From Actinomycetes bacterium (GTDB lineage Bacteria > Actinomycetota > Thermoleophilia > Gaiellales > Gaiellaceae), in NCBI GenBank assembly GCA_026708005.1, contig JAPOVR010000032.1, positions 1 to 64,000 on the forward strand: 64,000 nt of DNA, given 5' to 3'. Position 1 is the stretch's first letter. Every line of letters starts with the position of its first letter. Below, piece by piece: positions 44,912-53,211 of this stretch. Below the pieces are notes generated by a model. That model saw nothing but the letters and a program-made list of their open reading frames with translations, ran no database searches and was not told the DNA's origin. Made by a program: the position numbers and the translations under genes.

Positions 44912-46333
44912 CTAGCCGAGCCCGGCGAGCTCGCGGGCGTAGGCGACGGCGTGGGTCGGATCGTACGAGCGGTAGATCATCAGCTTCTCGGCTTCGAGAG
45001 AACCCTCGGCGTGCACGGCGAGCACGCTCTGGTAGCCCGCGTACTCACGGGCGAGCAGGTCGCTTGCGACGTTCATCAGCGCGAGCCGCTCGTCCGCCGG
45101 CTTGGCCGCGGCGAAGTACTTCTCGAGGTATGGCCGCACCGTCTCCGAGCGCCAGTCCGCCCCGGCCGGTCCGGTCACGAGCAGACCGCCGGCGATGTCG
45201 ATCACGTGCTCGACCGCGTCGTGGTAGTCGCGGGCAAACGTCCACTTCGCGAGGTTCGTGGTCATCGGATCGGGATAGGCGATCCCGGTTGCCTCATCCA
45301 CCAGGGCACGGTCAGCAGCAAGGTGGGTGAGCCCGCGCACGGTCTCGGCGTAGCCAATCAGCGCTACGAGCTTGTCGCGAACGTGCGAGGCGCGCGCAAT
45401 GCCGTTGGCCTCGGCGAGCAACGCCGCGAGCCCGACGAGCGCATCGACAAGCGGCAGCTTGTAGGAGACCGCCGTGAACCGGTGGTACTCGACAAACGTC
45501 AGCGCCAACTCGCCTGCCCTGCGCGTGTCGCCGTCGAGGAAGATCCGTTCGATCGGGACGAACACGTCATCGAACACGGTCAGGGTCTCGACCATCTTGT
45601 GGCTCGACGAGATCGGCCGCGTCCACGGGTCATTGTCGGAAGCCAGGAAGTCGGAGCAGAAGAGCTTCAGGCCCGGCGTCGCGAGGGGTAGAGCGAAGCC
45701 AATCGCCCAGTCCTCCTCACCCTCCGCAAGCGCGCGGGTCGGGATCACGATCAGCTCATCGACGTTCGGCGTGTACGACGTATGGACCTTGGCGCCACGC
45801 ACCACGACCCCGTCCCCGCGTCGCTCGACAACGCGGACGTAGTGATCGGGATCTGCCTGGCCGCTCGGCCCCTTCGCACGGTCCCCCTTCACATCCGTCT
45901 GGGCCACCGCAAGCGCGAGGTCGCCGTCACGGCAGCGCTCGTAGAACGACCTGACGTTCTCGTGATAGGGCGTGCCATGTGCGACCCGGTGCAATGCGAA
46001 CAGCGCGTCGGTGCCGATCTCCTTCACGAGCAGGACGAGCGTTCGGCCGAGTGCTGTCGCCGACTCGATCAGCGACGAGCGCCGCCGCAGGTCGGCTGTC
46101 CTCCGTGGAATCGCGTAGTAGGTGGAGTGGCCGTCCGTCACCGCCAGGCCGCTGTTCTCCGGGTGCTCGGCGAACTCGAAGTCGAGAGCTGCGTGGCGGG
46201 AAACGATGCCAAGCTCCGCATGGGTGGTGACATCCTCAACCCGCTCGCCGCGGTAGTAGACCTCACGATCGTCGCGCAGTCCCGCGAGGTACTGCTCGGC
46301 GCTGCGAAGGACGCGCCCGCCTGCTGAGCTCAC
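44912..46333 (-). CDS. HpaB/AbfD-superfamily flavoprotein without the Fe-S ligands
   Basis: Acyl-CoA-dehydrogenase-fold protein most like 4-hydroxybutyryl-CoA dehydratase (AbfD) in layout: RSAEQYLAGLRDDREVYYRG, TDVKGDRAKGPSGQADPDHY, RGDGVVVRGAKVHTSYTPNV, VEYHRFTAVSYK and DIAGGLLVTGPAGADWRSET. The cluster-binding Cys positions of AbfD are not Cys here: TLVLLVKEIG replaces ASCFQRCVGM, and Tyr replaces the Cys after YHR. The conserved His is kept. It is therefore better read as a flavin monooxygenase (HpaB-type) or isomerase. GTG 46333 has GAGGAGG six bases upstream. 473 residues. Confidence 0.8.
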   Translation of the reverse strand: MSSAGGRVLRSAEQYLAGLRDDREVYYRGERVEDVTTHAELGIVSRHAALDFEFAEHPENSGLAVTDGHSTYYAIPRRTADLRRRSSLIESATALGRTLVLLVKEIGTDALFALHRVAHGTPYHENVRSFYERCRDGDLALAVAQTDVKGDRAKGPSGQADPDHYVRVVERRGDGVVVRGAKVHTSYTPNVDELIVIPTRALAEGEEDWAIGFALPLATPGLKLFCSDFLASDNDPWTRPISSSHKMVETLTVFDDVFVPIERIFLDGDTRRAGELALTFVEYHRFTAVSYKLPLVDALVGLAALLAEANGIARASHVRDKLVALIGYAETVRGLTHLAADRALVDEATGIAYPDPMTTNLAKWTFARDYHDAVEHVIDIAGGLLVTGPAGADWRSETVRPYLEKYFAAAKPADERLALMNVASDLLAREYAGYQSVLAVHAEGSLEAEKLMIYRSYDPTHAVAYARELAGLG

Positions 46334-46552
46334 CAGGGGCCTCCTCGGTTGGTGTCGAAGAACCGGCTGACCAAGGCTAGACGCTTCCGCGACCTGTCGG
46401 TGAGAGCACACGGCGCCCCGAGGCGTCCACCGCAAGAGCACGTAAGCCAACCGCTCTCTTCCAACCGCTCTCCCGAAACCGACTCCGCCGCCGAGCCCGT
46501 GGTATCGATCATCTAGGTTATCCCCCGCACGGAACCCCTTCGGAGGAGCTCG

Positions 46553-47311
46553 GTGTCAACGAGACAGCGTTTCGACGGCCGCGTATGCCTGGTCACGGGC
46601 GGTGGACGAGGAATCGGCCAGGCGCTGGCGAGAGGGCTTGGCGCTGAAGGCGGCCGCGTCGCGGTCGCGGCGCGCACCGCGAGCCAGCGCGAGGAGACGG
46701 CCGCGCACATCCGCGAGGCCGGCGGCGAGGCGATCCCCGTCGAGCTCGACGTCACGGACGGCGCGTCCTGTGAGCGTGCCGTCGCCGAGGTCACCGACGC
46801 GCTCGGGCCCCCCGCGATCCTCGTCAACAGCGCAGGGCTGTCCGACCACCGCGCGCGCGTCGAGAAGCACGAGCTGGCCGCCTGGGATCGAATCGTCGAC
46901 GTCAACCTGAACGGCACCTTCCGGGTCACGCAGGCATGTGCGCCAGCCCTCCTCGAGACGAAGGGCGCGGTCCTGAACATCTCGAGCACAACCGCCTTCT
47001 TCTCGCTCGAGCGCCTGACCGCCTACGGCGCAACGAAGGCGGGGATCATCCACTTCACGCGCACGGTGGCCCGTGAGTGGGCCGACCGGGGCGTTCGCGT
47101 CAACGCGCTGTGCCCCGGCTACGTCGTGACAGAGCTCAGCCGAGCGTTCCTCGAGACCGAACGCCTGCGTCTCGAGGTGCTCGACCGCGTGGCGATGGGC
47201 CGCCTGCCAGAGATGGACGAGATCACGGCACCGGGTCTGTTCCTGCTCTCCGACGAGGCCTCGTACATCACCGGCACCTGGCTCCTCGTCGATGGCGGCC
47301 TGGCGGCCTAG
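46553..47311 (+). CDS. Short-chain dehydrogenase/reductase
   Basis: Classical SDR: VTGGGRGIG cofactor loop, NSAG, catalytic Ser144/145, Tyr158 and Lys162 (YGATK). NALCPGYVVTE and ITGTWLLVDGG complete the family pattern. GTG start with GGAGGA upstream. 252 residues. It precedes the 2-oxoacid dehydrogenase genes by 72 bases. Substrate unknown. Confidence 0.9.
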   Translation: MSTRQRFDGRVCLVTGGGRGIGQALARGLGAEGGRVAVAARTASQREETAAHIREAGGEAIPVELDVTDGASCERAVAEVTDALGPPAILVNSAGLSDHRARVEKHELAAWDRIVDVNLNGTFRVTQACAPALLETKGAVLNISSTTAFFSLERLTAYGATKAGIIHFTRTVAREWADRGVRVNALCPGYVVTELSRAFLETERLRLEVLDRVAMGRLPEMDEITAPGLFLLSDEASYITGTWLLVDGGLAA

Positions 47312-47383
47312 CGTCCCACGGCGGCACCTCGACACGCACACCCCTCCCGCGAGCACGCAAGCGCTCGATAAGGTGGCGATCGC

Positions 47384-48358
47384 ATGAGCGAAATCACCTA
47401 CCTGGAAGCGATCCGCGCGGCGCTCGAAGACGCGATGCACGAGGACGAGCGGGTTTTCATGCTCGGAGAGGACATCGGTCACTTCGGCGGTCCCTTCGGC
47501 GCGACGAAAGGGCTCGCCGAGACATTTGGCACCGACAGGATCATCGACACACCGATCTCTGAAGAGGGCTTCGTGGGAGCGGCCCTCGGTGCGGCCTGGA
47601 TGGGTGAACGGCCAATCGTCGAGCTCCAGTTCGCCGACTTCATCTCCTGCGCGTTCGATCCGATTGTCAGCGTTGGAGCCAAGACGCACTGGCGTTCTGG
47701 CATCCGGTTTCCCGTCGTCATCCGCGCGCCGTTCGGAGGCGGAATTCGCGGCGGCCCGTTCCACGCGTCGTGCCCTGAGGGATGGTTCGTTGGGGTTGCA
47801 GGCCTCAAGGTCGTCGCGCCAGGCACCGTCGAGGACGCCTACGGTCTCCTACGCTCGTCGATCGACGACGACGATCCGGTCATCTACTTCGAGCACAAGG
47901 GCCTCTACCGACGCCTCAAGGGCAGCAGACCGACCCCGGCCACGCGGACACCGATTGGCAAGGCGCGGGTCGTGCAGGCGGGCAGCGACGCGACGATCGT
48001 CACGTACGGAGCCGGCGTTGACCTCGCCCGCACGGCAACCGCGGCGACAAACGGGAACGGCAGCTCAGTCGAGGTGGTCGACCTGCGAACGCTCTGGCCG
48101 TTCGACGAGGAAGCCGTGCTGAGCTCGATCGACAAGACGTCGCGCGTGCTGGTGCTGCAGGAGGCCGCTCGCTCGACCGGTGCGGCCGGCGTCGTCATGT
48201 CGCTCATCTCGCAGCACGCCTTCGAGCTGCTCGATGCTCCAGCAAAGCTGCACGCCCCGGTCGACACGCCGGTGCCGTTCGCGCCTGAGCTCGAGGACGC
48301 CTACCTCCCGAGTGTCGACTCCCTAACAGCTGCCCTCGACGACCTCCTCTCCTACTGA
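47384..48358 (+). CDS. 2-oxoacid dehydrogenase E1 component, beta subunit
   Basis: Transketolase-type beta subunit: YLEAIRAALEDAMHEDERVF, GEDIGHFGG, ERPIVELQFADFI..., GPFHASCPEGWFVGVAGLKV, and YFEHKGLYR. 324 residues. The order is beta then alpha, the reverse of most E1 operons, with six bases between. No E2 or E3 gene lies nearby, so the complex must be completed elsewhere. Acetoin or branched-chain specificity cannot be decided. Confidence 0.9.
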   Translation: MSEITYLEAIRAALEDAMHEDERVFMLGEDIGHFGGPFGATKGLAETFGTDRIIDTPISEEGFVGAALGAAWMGERPIVELQFADFISCAFDPIVSVGAKTHWRSGIRFPVVIRAPFGGGIRGGPFHASCPEGWFVGVAGLKVVAPGTVEDAYGLLRSSIDDDDPVIYFEHKGLYRRLKGSRPTPATRTPIGKARVVQAGSDATIVTYGAGVDLARTATAATNGNGSSVEVVDLRTLWPFDEEAVLSSIDKTSRVLVLQEAARSTGAAGVVMSLISQHAFELLDAPAKLHAPVDTPVPFAPELEDAYLPSVDSLTAALDDLLSY

Positions 48359-48364
48359 GCTCGC

Positions 48365-49426
48365 GTGAGCACCGAACCCGCATCCGAGACTCAATGGCGC
48401 GAGCCGGACCCGCCCGGCAGCGGGGTCATCCCCTGCGTGGAGGCACCTGCGATCCCACGCGAGACGCAGTTGGAGCTGCTGCAGCTGGGTCTCCTCCAGC
48501 GCCTGACCGAGGATCGCGCCATGCTGCTGTACCGGCAGGGCCGAATTCCGGGAAGCTACTACACCGGCCGCGGCCAGGAGGCCGTCGGCGCCGCCGCCGG
48601 CCTCTGCCTGGGGCCGGATGACGTCGTCGCACCGCTCAACCGCGAGCTGTCCTGCCACTTCGCGCGCGGCGTCACCGTCGCCGACGTCTTTCGAAACTTC
48701 CTCGCACGAGCCACCGGGCCAACCCGGGGCCGCGACGGCAACATGCACTTCGGCATGCCGGCGCGAGGCGTGTTCCCACTCGTCTCGATGCTCGGCGTGC
48801 TCTGCCCCGTGAGCGTGGGCGCGGCGCTTGCCTTCAAGCGCCGAGGCGAGCCGCGCGTTGCGCTGACCTTCTGGGGCGACGGCGCAATGTGCACAGGCGA
48901 CGTCCACGAAGGGATGAACCTCGCAGGCGTTCTCGACGTCCCCGCCGTCTTCGTGATCCAGAACAACCAGTACGCCTACTCCACGCCGACCGGACGCGAA
49001 ATGGTGAACACCAACATCGCCGAGCGCATCGAGGGCGGCTGGAGCATCCCCTGTCAGCGCGTGGATGGCACCGATGCGATCGCCGCGTACGCAGCGATCG
49101 GCGAGGCCGTCCGGCGAGCGCGAGACGGCGACGGGCCCCACGCCGTCGAGGCCTTTTCGCTGCGGATGCACGGGCACGCAGCACACGACGACGCTAGCTA
49201 CGTTCCGTCCGAGCTGCTGGACCACTTCGCCAACCGCCGCGACCCGATCAAGCGTCTGAGGAAGCGCCTCGAGCTCGACGGGGTGCCGCAGTCTGAGCTC
49301 GACGAGCTCCACGCACGCGTGAGCGATGAGGTGGCCGAGGGCCTCGCGGAGGCCGAGCGCGCACCCCCAGCCGACCCCGACACGATCCAAGACGGCGTCT
49401 ATGCGATGCCACCGAGCCATGCGTGA
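48365..49426 (+). CDS. 2-oxoacid dehydrogenase E1 component, alpha subunit
   Basis: ThDP-binding alpha subunit: YRQGRIPGSYYTGRGQEA, GRDGNMHFG, the ThDP motif GDGAMCTGDVHEG...NN, RMHGHAAHDDASYVP (phosphorylation-loop region). 353 residues, GTG start right after the beta subunit. Confidence 0.9.
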   Translation: MSTEPASETQWREPDPPGSGVIPCVEAPAIPRETQLELLQLGLLQRLTEDRAMLLYRQGRIPGSYYTGRGQEAVGAAAGLCLGPDDVVAPLNRELSCHFARGVTVADVFRNFLARATGPTRGRDGNMHFGMPARGVFPLVSMLGVLCPVSVGAALAFKRRGEPRVALTFWGDGAMCTGDVHEGMNLAGVLDVPAVFVIQNNQYAYSTPTGREMVNTNIAERIEGGWSIPCQRVDGTDAIAAYAAIGEAVRRARDGDGPHAVEAFSLRMHGHAAHDDASYVPSELLDHFANRRDPIKRLRKRLELDGVPQSELDELHARVSDEVAEGLAEAERAPPADPDTIQDGVYAMPPSHA

Positions 49427-49447
49427 CCGCCGCCGCACAGCGTGGCC

Positions 49448-50905
49448 ATGAACCGAGCTTCGGCCGATATCGGCCTGATCGGGTTGGCGGTGATGGGCCA
49501 GAACCTCGTACTGAACATGGACGACCACGGCTACGCCGTCGCGGTCTACAACCGCACCGCCGAGAAGACCGATGAGTTCATCGCCGGGCCGGCAGCCGGG
49601 ACGAGCGTCCGTGGCTACCGCGACCTCGCCTCGCTGGCAGGCGCGCTCAAGAGGCCGAGGAGGGTCATGCTGCTCGTGCGCGCCGGCAGCGCCGTCGATC
49701 AGACGATCGTGCAGGTTCTCCCGCACCTCGAGCCGGGTGACATCGTGATCGACGGCGGCAACTCGAACTACGAGGACTCGATCCGACGGGCCGCTGAGCT
49801 AGGCGAGCAGGACATCCTGTTCGTGGGCTCAGGCGTCTCGGGTGGCGAGGAAGGAGCGCGGCACGGCCCGTCCCTGATGCCCGGTGGAGACGAGCGGGCA
49901 TGGCCGCATATCAAGGAGATCTTCCAGGCGATCGCAGCAAAGGTCGAAGACAGCTCACCGTGCTGCGACTGGGTCGGCGCTGACGGAGCAGGCCACTACG
50001 TGAAGATGGTCCACAACGGCATCGAATACGGCGACATGCAGCTCATCGCCGAGGCCTACCAGCTGCTCCGCGATGTGCTCGGCCTGTCGCACGACGAGCT
50101 CCATGACGTCTTTGCCGAGTGGAACGAGGGCAAGCTCGACTCGTATCTGATTGCAATCACCCGTGACATCATGGCCTTCCGCGACGAGACAGGGGAGCCG
50201 CTCGTCGAGAAGATCCTTGACGCCGCCGGCCAGAAGGGAACCGGCAAGTGGACCGCCGTCTCCTCGCTCGACCTGGGCATGCCGGTCACGCTCGTCGCCG
50301 AGGCCGTGTACGCCCGCATCCTCTCTGCCTTGAAGGAGGAACGGGTGCGCGCCTCCGCGCAGCTCGCGGCCCCCGGCGCGGCGTTCACCGGGGATCCAGC
50401 TGCCTTTATGCGCGACGTTCGCGATGCTCTCTACGCATCGAAGATCGTCGCGTACGCGCAGGGCTTCATGCTGTTTCGCCAGGCCGCCGCCGAGTTTGGC
50501 TGGAACCTCGACTACGGGGCGATCGCGCTCATGTGGCGGGGCGGCTGCATCATCCGCTCGGCCTTCCTGGGCAAGATCAAGGAGGCCTTCGACGAGGACA
50601 CCGACCTCGAGAACCTCCTGCTCGCCCCCTACTTCCGCGATGAGATCAGCCACGCTCAGGCGGGGTGGCGGCGTGCTGTCGCGCAGGCGATCGAGCTCGG
50701 CATCCCGGCCCCCGCGTACTCCTCGGCACTCGCCTTCTACGACGGGTATCGAAGCGACAGGCTGCCCGCGAACATCATCCAGGCACAGCGCGACTTCTTC
50801 GGAGCGCACACCTACGAGCGTCTCGACAGGCCTCGGGGCGAGTTCTTCCACACCAACTGGACGGGCCGCGGCGGCGAGACCGCCTCGGGAAGCTACTCCG
50901 CCTAG
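49448..50905 (+). CDS. gnd: 6-phosphogluconate dehydrogenase, decarboxylating
   Basis: Oxidative pentose-phosphate enzyme producing ribulose-5-phosphate, CO2 and NADPH. GLIGLAVMGQNLVLNM, VGSGVSGGEEGARHGPSLMP and the catalytic-Lys/His motif VKMVHNGIEYGDMQLI are intact. It is the long (485-residue) homodimeric form. ATG 49448 preferred; a GTG two codons earlier is also in frame. Confidence 0.96.
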   Translation: MNRASADIGLIGLAVMGQNLVLNMDDHGYAVAVYNRTAEKTDEFIAGPAAGTSVRGYRDLASLAGALKRPRRVMLLVRAGSAVDQTIVQVLPHLEPGDIVIDGGNSNYEDSIRRAAELGEQDILFVGSGVSGGEEGARHGPSLMPGGDERAWPHIKEIFQAIAAKVEDSSPCCDWVGADGAGHYVKMVHNGIEYGDMQLIAEAYQLLRDVLGLSHDELHDVFAEWNEGKLDSYLIAITRDIMAFRDETGEPLVEKILDAAGQKGTGKWTAVSSLDLGMPVTLVAEAVYARILSALKEERVRASAQLAAPGAAFTGDPAAFMRDVRDALYASKIVAYAQGFMLFRQAAAEFGWNLDYGAIALMWRGGCIIRSAFLGKIKEAFDEDTDLENLLLAPYFRDEISHAQAGWRRAVAQAIELGIPAPAYSSALAFYDGYRSDRLPANIIQAQRDFFGAHTYERLDRPRGEFFHTNWTGRGGETASGSYSA

Positions 50906-51516
50906 CTGTCGACCTCCGCTTGGCTATGACCCCGGTCAGGCTGTTCGGCCTGGGCGCCTCTCTTCTGACCGCTGGCGGTGGCTCGGTTGCCGGTTCTGCG
51001 TGGGGGTATCGCCGAGGGCAGGGGACGGGCCGACCCGTGGCGCTTCGCGGCGGCACCGGGGCCTGGTGGGTGACCCGGTCGGGTAGACGCCGAGCTGCCC
51101 AGTCATCCCAAGGCCGAGGGGCCATGCCGCGTCCTGGACGCAGGCGGCGCCCAGGCGACGCTATCGCGCCGCGGAGTCGCCATGCAGGGCCGCGGAGTCG
51201 CCACGCTGGGCCGCCATCAGAGACAACCCGCCCCCCACCACCACCCGGGGGAGGGTAGCCCAGAAAGGCGCACGGCTTTCGCACGATTGTCACAAACCGT
51301 CACGAAACTGCGCCAGCCTCGCACCGACGTGCCCGACGTGCCATTCGGCCGCAATCGCGCCACGATGTCCCCGCGCAGTGTCCCCGCAGCGCGTTGCCAT
51401 ACTTGTGCGGCGGCGCGCTGCACGGCGGTGCGCCACCCGCCCCACGGTGCATTGACCACGGCATGGCGCAGGCTTCCAAAGCTGGGCAGGGACCAGCGAT
51501 GGACCGCCAGGGACAG
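50906..51516. other. Gene-free gap between convergent genes, with repeat copy F
   Basis: About 610 bases between the gnd stop and the stop of the ThDP enzyme. It holds the best-preserved copy of the repeat family at 51211-51322. Elsewhere it is GC-rich with a GCCATGCAGGGCCGCGGAG-type short tandem around 51160-51210. No gene. Confidence 0.6.
51211..51322 (+). repeat. Interspersed repeat, copy F (near consensus)
   Basis: CCGCCATCAGAGACAACCCG, CCCACCACCACCCGGGGGAG, GGTAGCCCAGAAAGGCGCAC, GGCTTTCGCACGATTGTCAC, CGTCACGAAACTGCGCCAG, in unbroken succession. The most useful query copy. Confidence 0.85.
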
Positions 51517-53190
51517 CTAGCGGCCGGCGCTGGCCCGCGCGGCCTCACGAACGGCCGAGAGGCTCTGGCGCAGAGTCAACGCTTCGGGATCGACCCGCAG
51601 GTCGAGCACGGTCGGGACGTCTGCCGCGAGCGCGCGCTCGAACGCGGGCTCGAACTGATCGGTGCTCTCGATAGCCTCGCCGCGCGCCCCGAACGCGTGC
51701 GCGTAGGCTGCGAAGTCCGGGTTCGTCAGATCGGTGCCAACCACACGTCCGGGATAGGCGCGTTCTTGGTGCATCCGGATCGTGCCGAGCATCCCGTTGT
51801 TGATCACGAGCACGATCACCGGCAACCCGTAGCGCATCGCCGTCGCGAGCTCCTGACCGCTCATCAGGAAATCCCCATCACCGGCGAAGCACACGACGAC
51901 GCTCTCGGGCCGAACGAGCTTTGCGGCCAACGCGGCCGGGAGCCCGTAGCCCATCGCGCCACTAGTTGGAGCGAGCTGCGTGCGAAACCGCTTGAACGTG
52001 TACAGCCTGTTCGGCCAGATCGCGAAGTTCCCCGCCCCGTTCGCAATCACGCTGTCGTCGGGCAGCCTGTCGGCAAGCCACCGCACGACGACGCCGAGAT
52101 CGATCCGACCGGGCGCTGGCGGCGTGGTCAGGCCGGCGAGCCAGTCCTTTCGTGCTTCGTCCGCCCACTGGGCCCACCCCGAGCTCTCGACGGGCTCCAG
52201 CTTGGCAAGGGCCCGTGTGAACTCGGGCGAGTCCGAGACGATTCCGACATCCACCCTGAATACCCGGCCAAGCTCGGCCGGATCTGAGTGCACGTGAACG
52301 AGCGTCTGCGACGGCTCGGGCGCCTCGACGAGCGTGTAGCCGGACGTCGTCGGGTCGTCGAGGCGCGCTCCGAGCGCGAGCAGCCAGTCCGCGCCGCGCA
52401 GGCGGGATGCCACGGCAGGGTCGACGCCAACGCCCGCGTACCCACAGTAGGCTCGAGACGTGTTATCGACGTAGTCCTGGCGACGGAACGACGTGATCAG
52501 GGGAACCCGATTCGCCTCGGCCCAGGCGATGACGTCTCCCCCGGCCTCCTCCGTCCAACCTCCGCCGCCGATCAGCGCGAGCGGACGCGAGGCAGCGGCC
52601 AGCAAGCTTCTCGTCGCGGCGAGATCCTCGGCTGACGGAGCAGCTGGGTCAGGCCACGCGGGCAGGCTGCCCGGCTCAGCCTGCGTCGTCGCGTAGAGGA
52701 CGTCCTCCGGCAGGCTCATGACAGCCGGTCCGCGGCGGCCAGAGCTCGCAGCAACGAACGCCTCGTCGAGGAGCCGAGGCACGTGGGCAGCGGCAGCGGC
52801 CTCCCCCACCCACTTGGCGAGCGGCCGAAACATCTCCTCGAAGTCGACCTCCTGGAAGGCCTCACGGCCGCGGTGGACGTACTCGACCTGCCCGACGAGC
52901 AGCACCATTGGGGTCGAGTCCTGGCGCGCTGTGTGCACGCCGACAGAGGCATGGGTCGCACCTGGGCCGCGCGTGACGAAGCACACACCCGGGCGGCCGG
53001 TCAGCTTTCCGTAGGCCTCCGCCATGGTGGCCGCACCCGCCTCGTGCCGGGTTGTGATGAGCGTGATCGGCGCATCATGGAGTGCGTCGAGCGCGGCGAG
53101 ATAGCTCTCGCCCGGAACGCAGAAGATCGTGTCGACGCCGTGAGCGACGAGCCGGTCAACCAGAAGCTGACCGCCGGTGCGTGCGCTCAC
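51517..53190 (-). CDS. Acetolactate-synthase-like ThDP enzyme (possible 2-oxoglutarate decarboxylase)
   Basis: POX/ALS-fold ThDP enzyme: FCVPGESYLAALDAL, activating Glu in TRHEAGAATMAEAYG, and the cofactor motif GDGDFLMSGQELATAMRYGL...NN. 557 residues. Lies 21 bases downstream of a succinate-semialdehyde dehydrogenase gene on the same strand. In Synechococcus sp. PCC 7002 an ALS-like 2-oxoglutarate decarboxylase is adjacent to such a dehydrogenase and together they bypass the 2-oxoglutarate dehydrogenase step. The same arrangement here makes that role plausible, but specificity is inference; it could equally be another 2-oxoacid decarboxylase. Confidence 0.85.
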   Translation of the reverse strand: MSARTGGQLLVDRLVAHGVDTIFCVPGESYLAALDALHDAPITLITTRHEAGAATMAEAYGKLTGRPGVCFVTRGPGATHASVGVHTARQDSTPMVLLVGQVEYVHRGREAFQEVDFEEMFRPLAKWVGEAAAAAHVPRLLDEAFVAASSGRRGPAVMSLPEDVLYATTQAEPGSLPAWPDPAAPSAEDLAATRSLLAAASRPLALIGGGGWTEEAGGDVIAWAEANRVPLITSFRRQDYVDNTSRAYCGYAGVGVDPAVASRLRGADWLLALGARLDDPTTSGYTLVEAPEPSQTLVHVHSDPAELGRVFRVDVGIVSDSPEFTRALAKLEPVESSGWAQWADEARKDWLAGLTTPPAPGRIDLGVVVRWLADRLPDDSVIANGAGNFAIWPNRLYTFKRFRTQLAPTSGAMGYGLPAALAAKLVRPESVVVCFAGDGDFLMSGQELATAMRYGLPVIVLVINNGMLGTIRMHQERAYPGRVVGTDLTNPDFAAYAHAFGARGEAIESTDQFEPAFERALAADVPTVLDLRVDPEALTLRQSLSAVREAARASAGR

Positions 53191-53211
53191 GGCGCCGCGG
53201 GCGCCTTCCGG

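Noticed and set aside
44912-46333. True 4-hydroxybutyryl-CoA dehydratase
   Set aside because: Cluster-binding Cys residues are missing.
51217-51459. A shared peptide (AKAVRLSGLPSPGWW type) read from the reverse strand of several repeat copies
   Set aside because: Conservation includes third codon positions and indels that break frame between copies, so it reflects DNA-level repetition rather than a protein.
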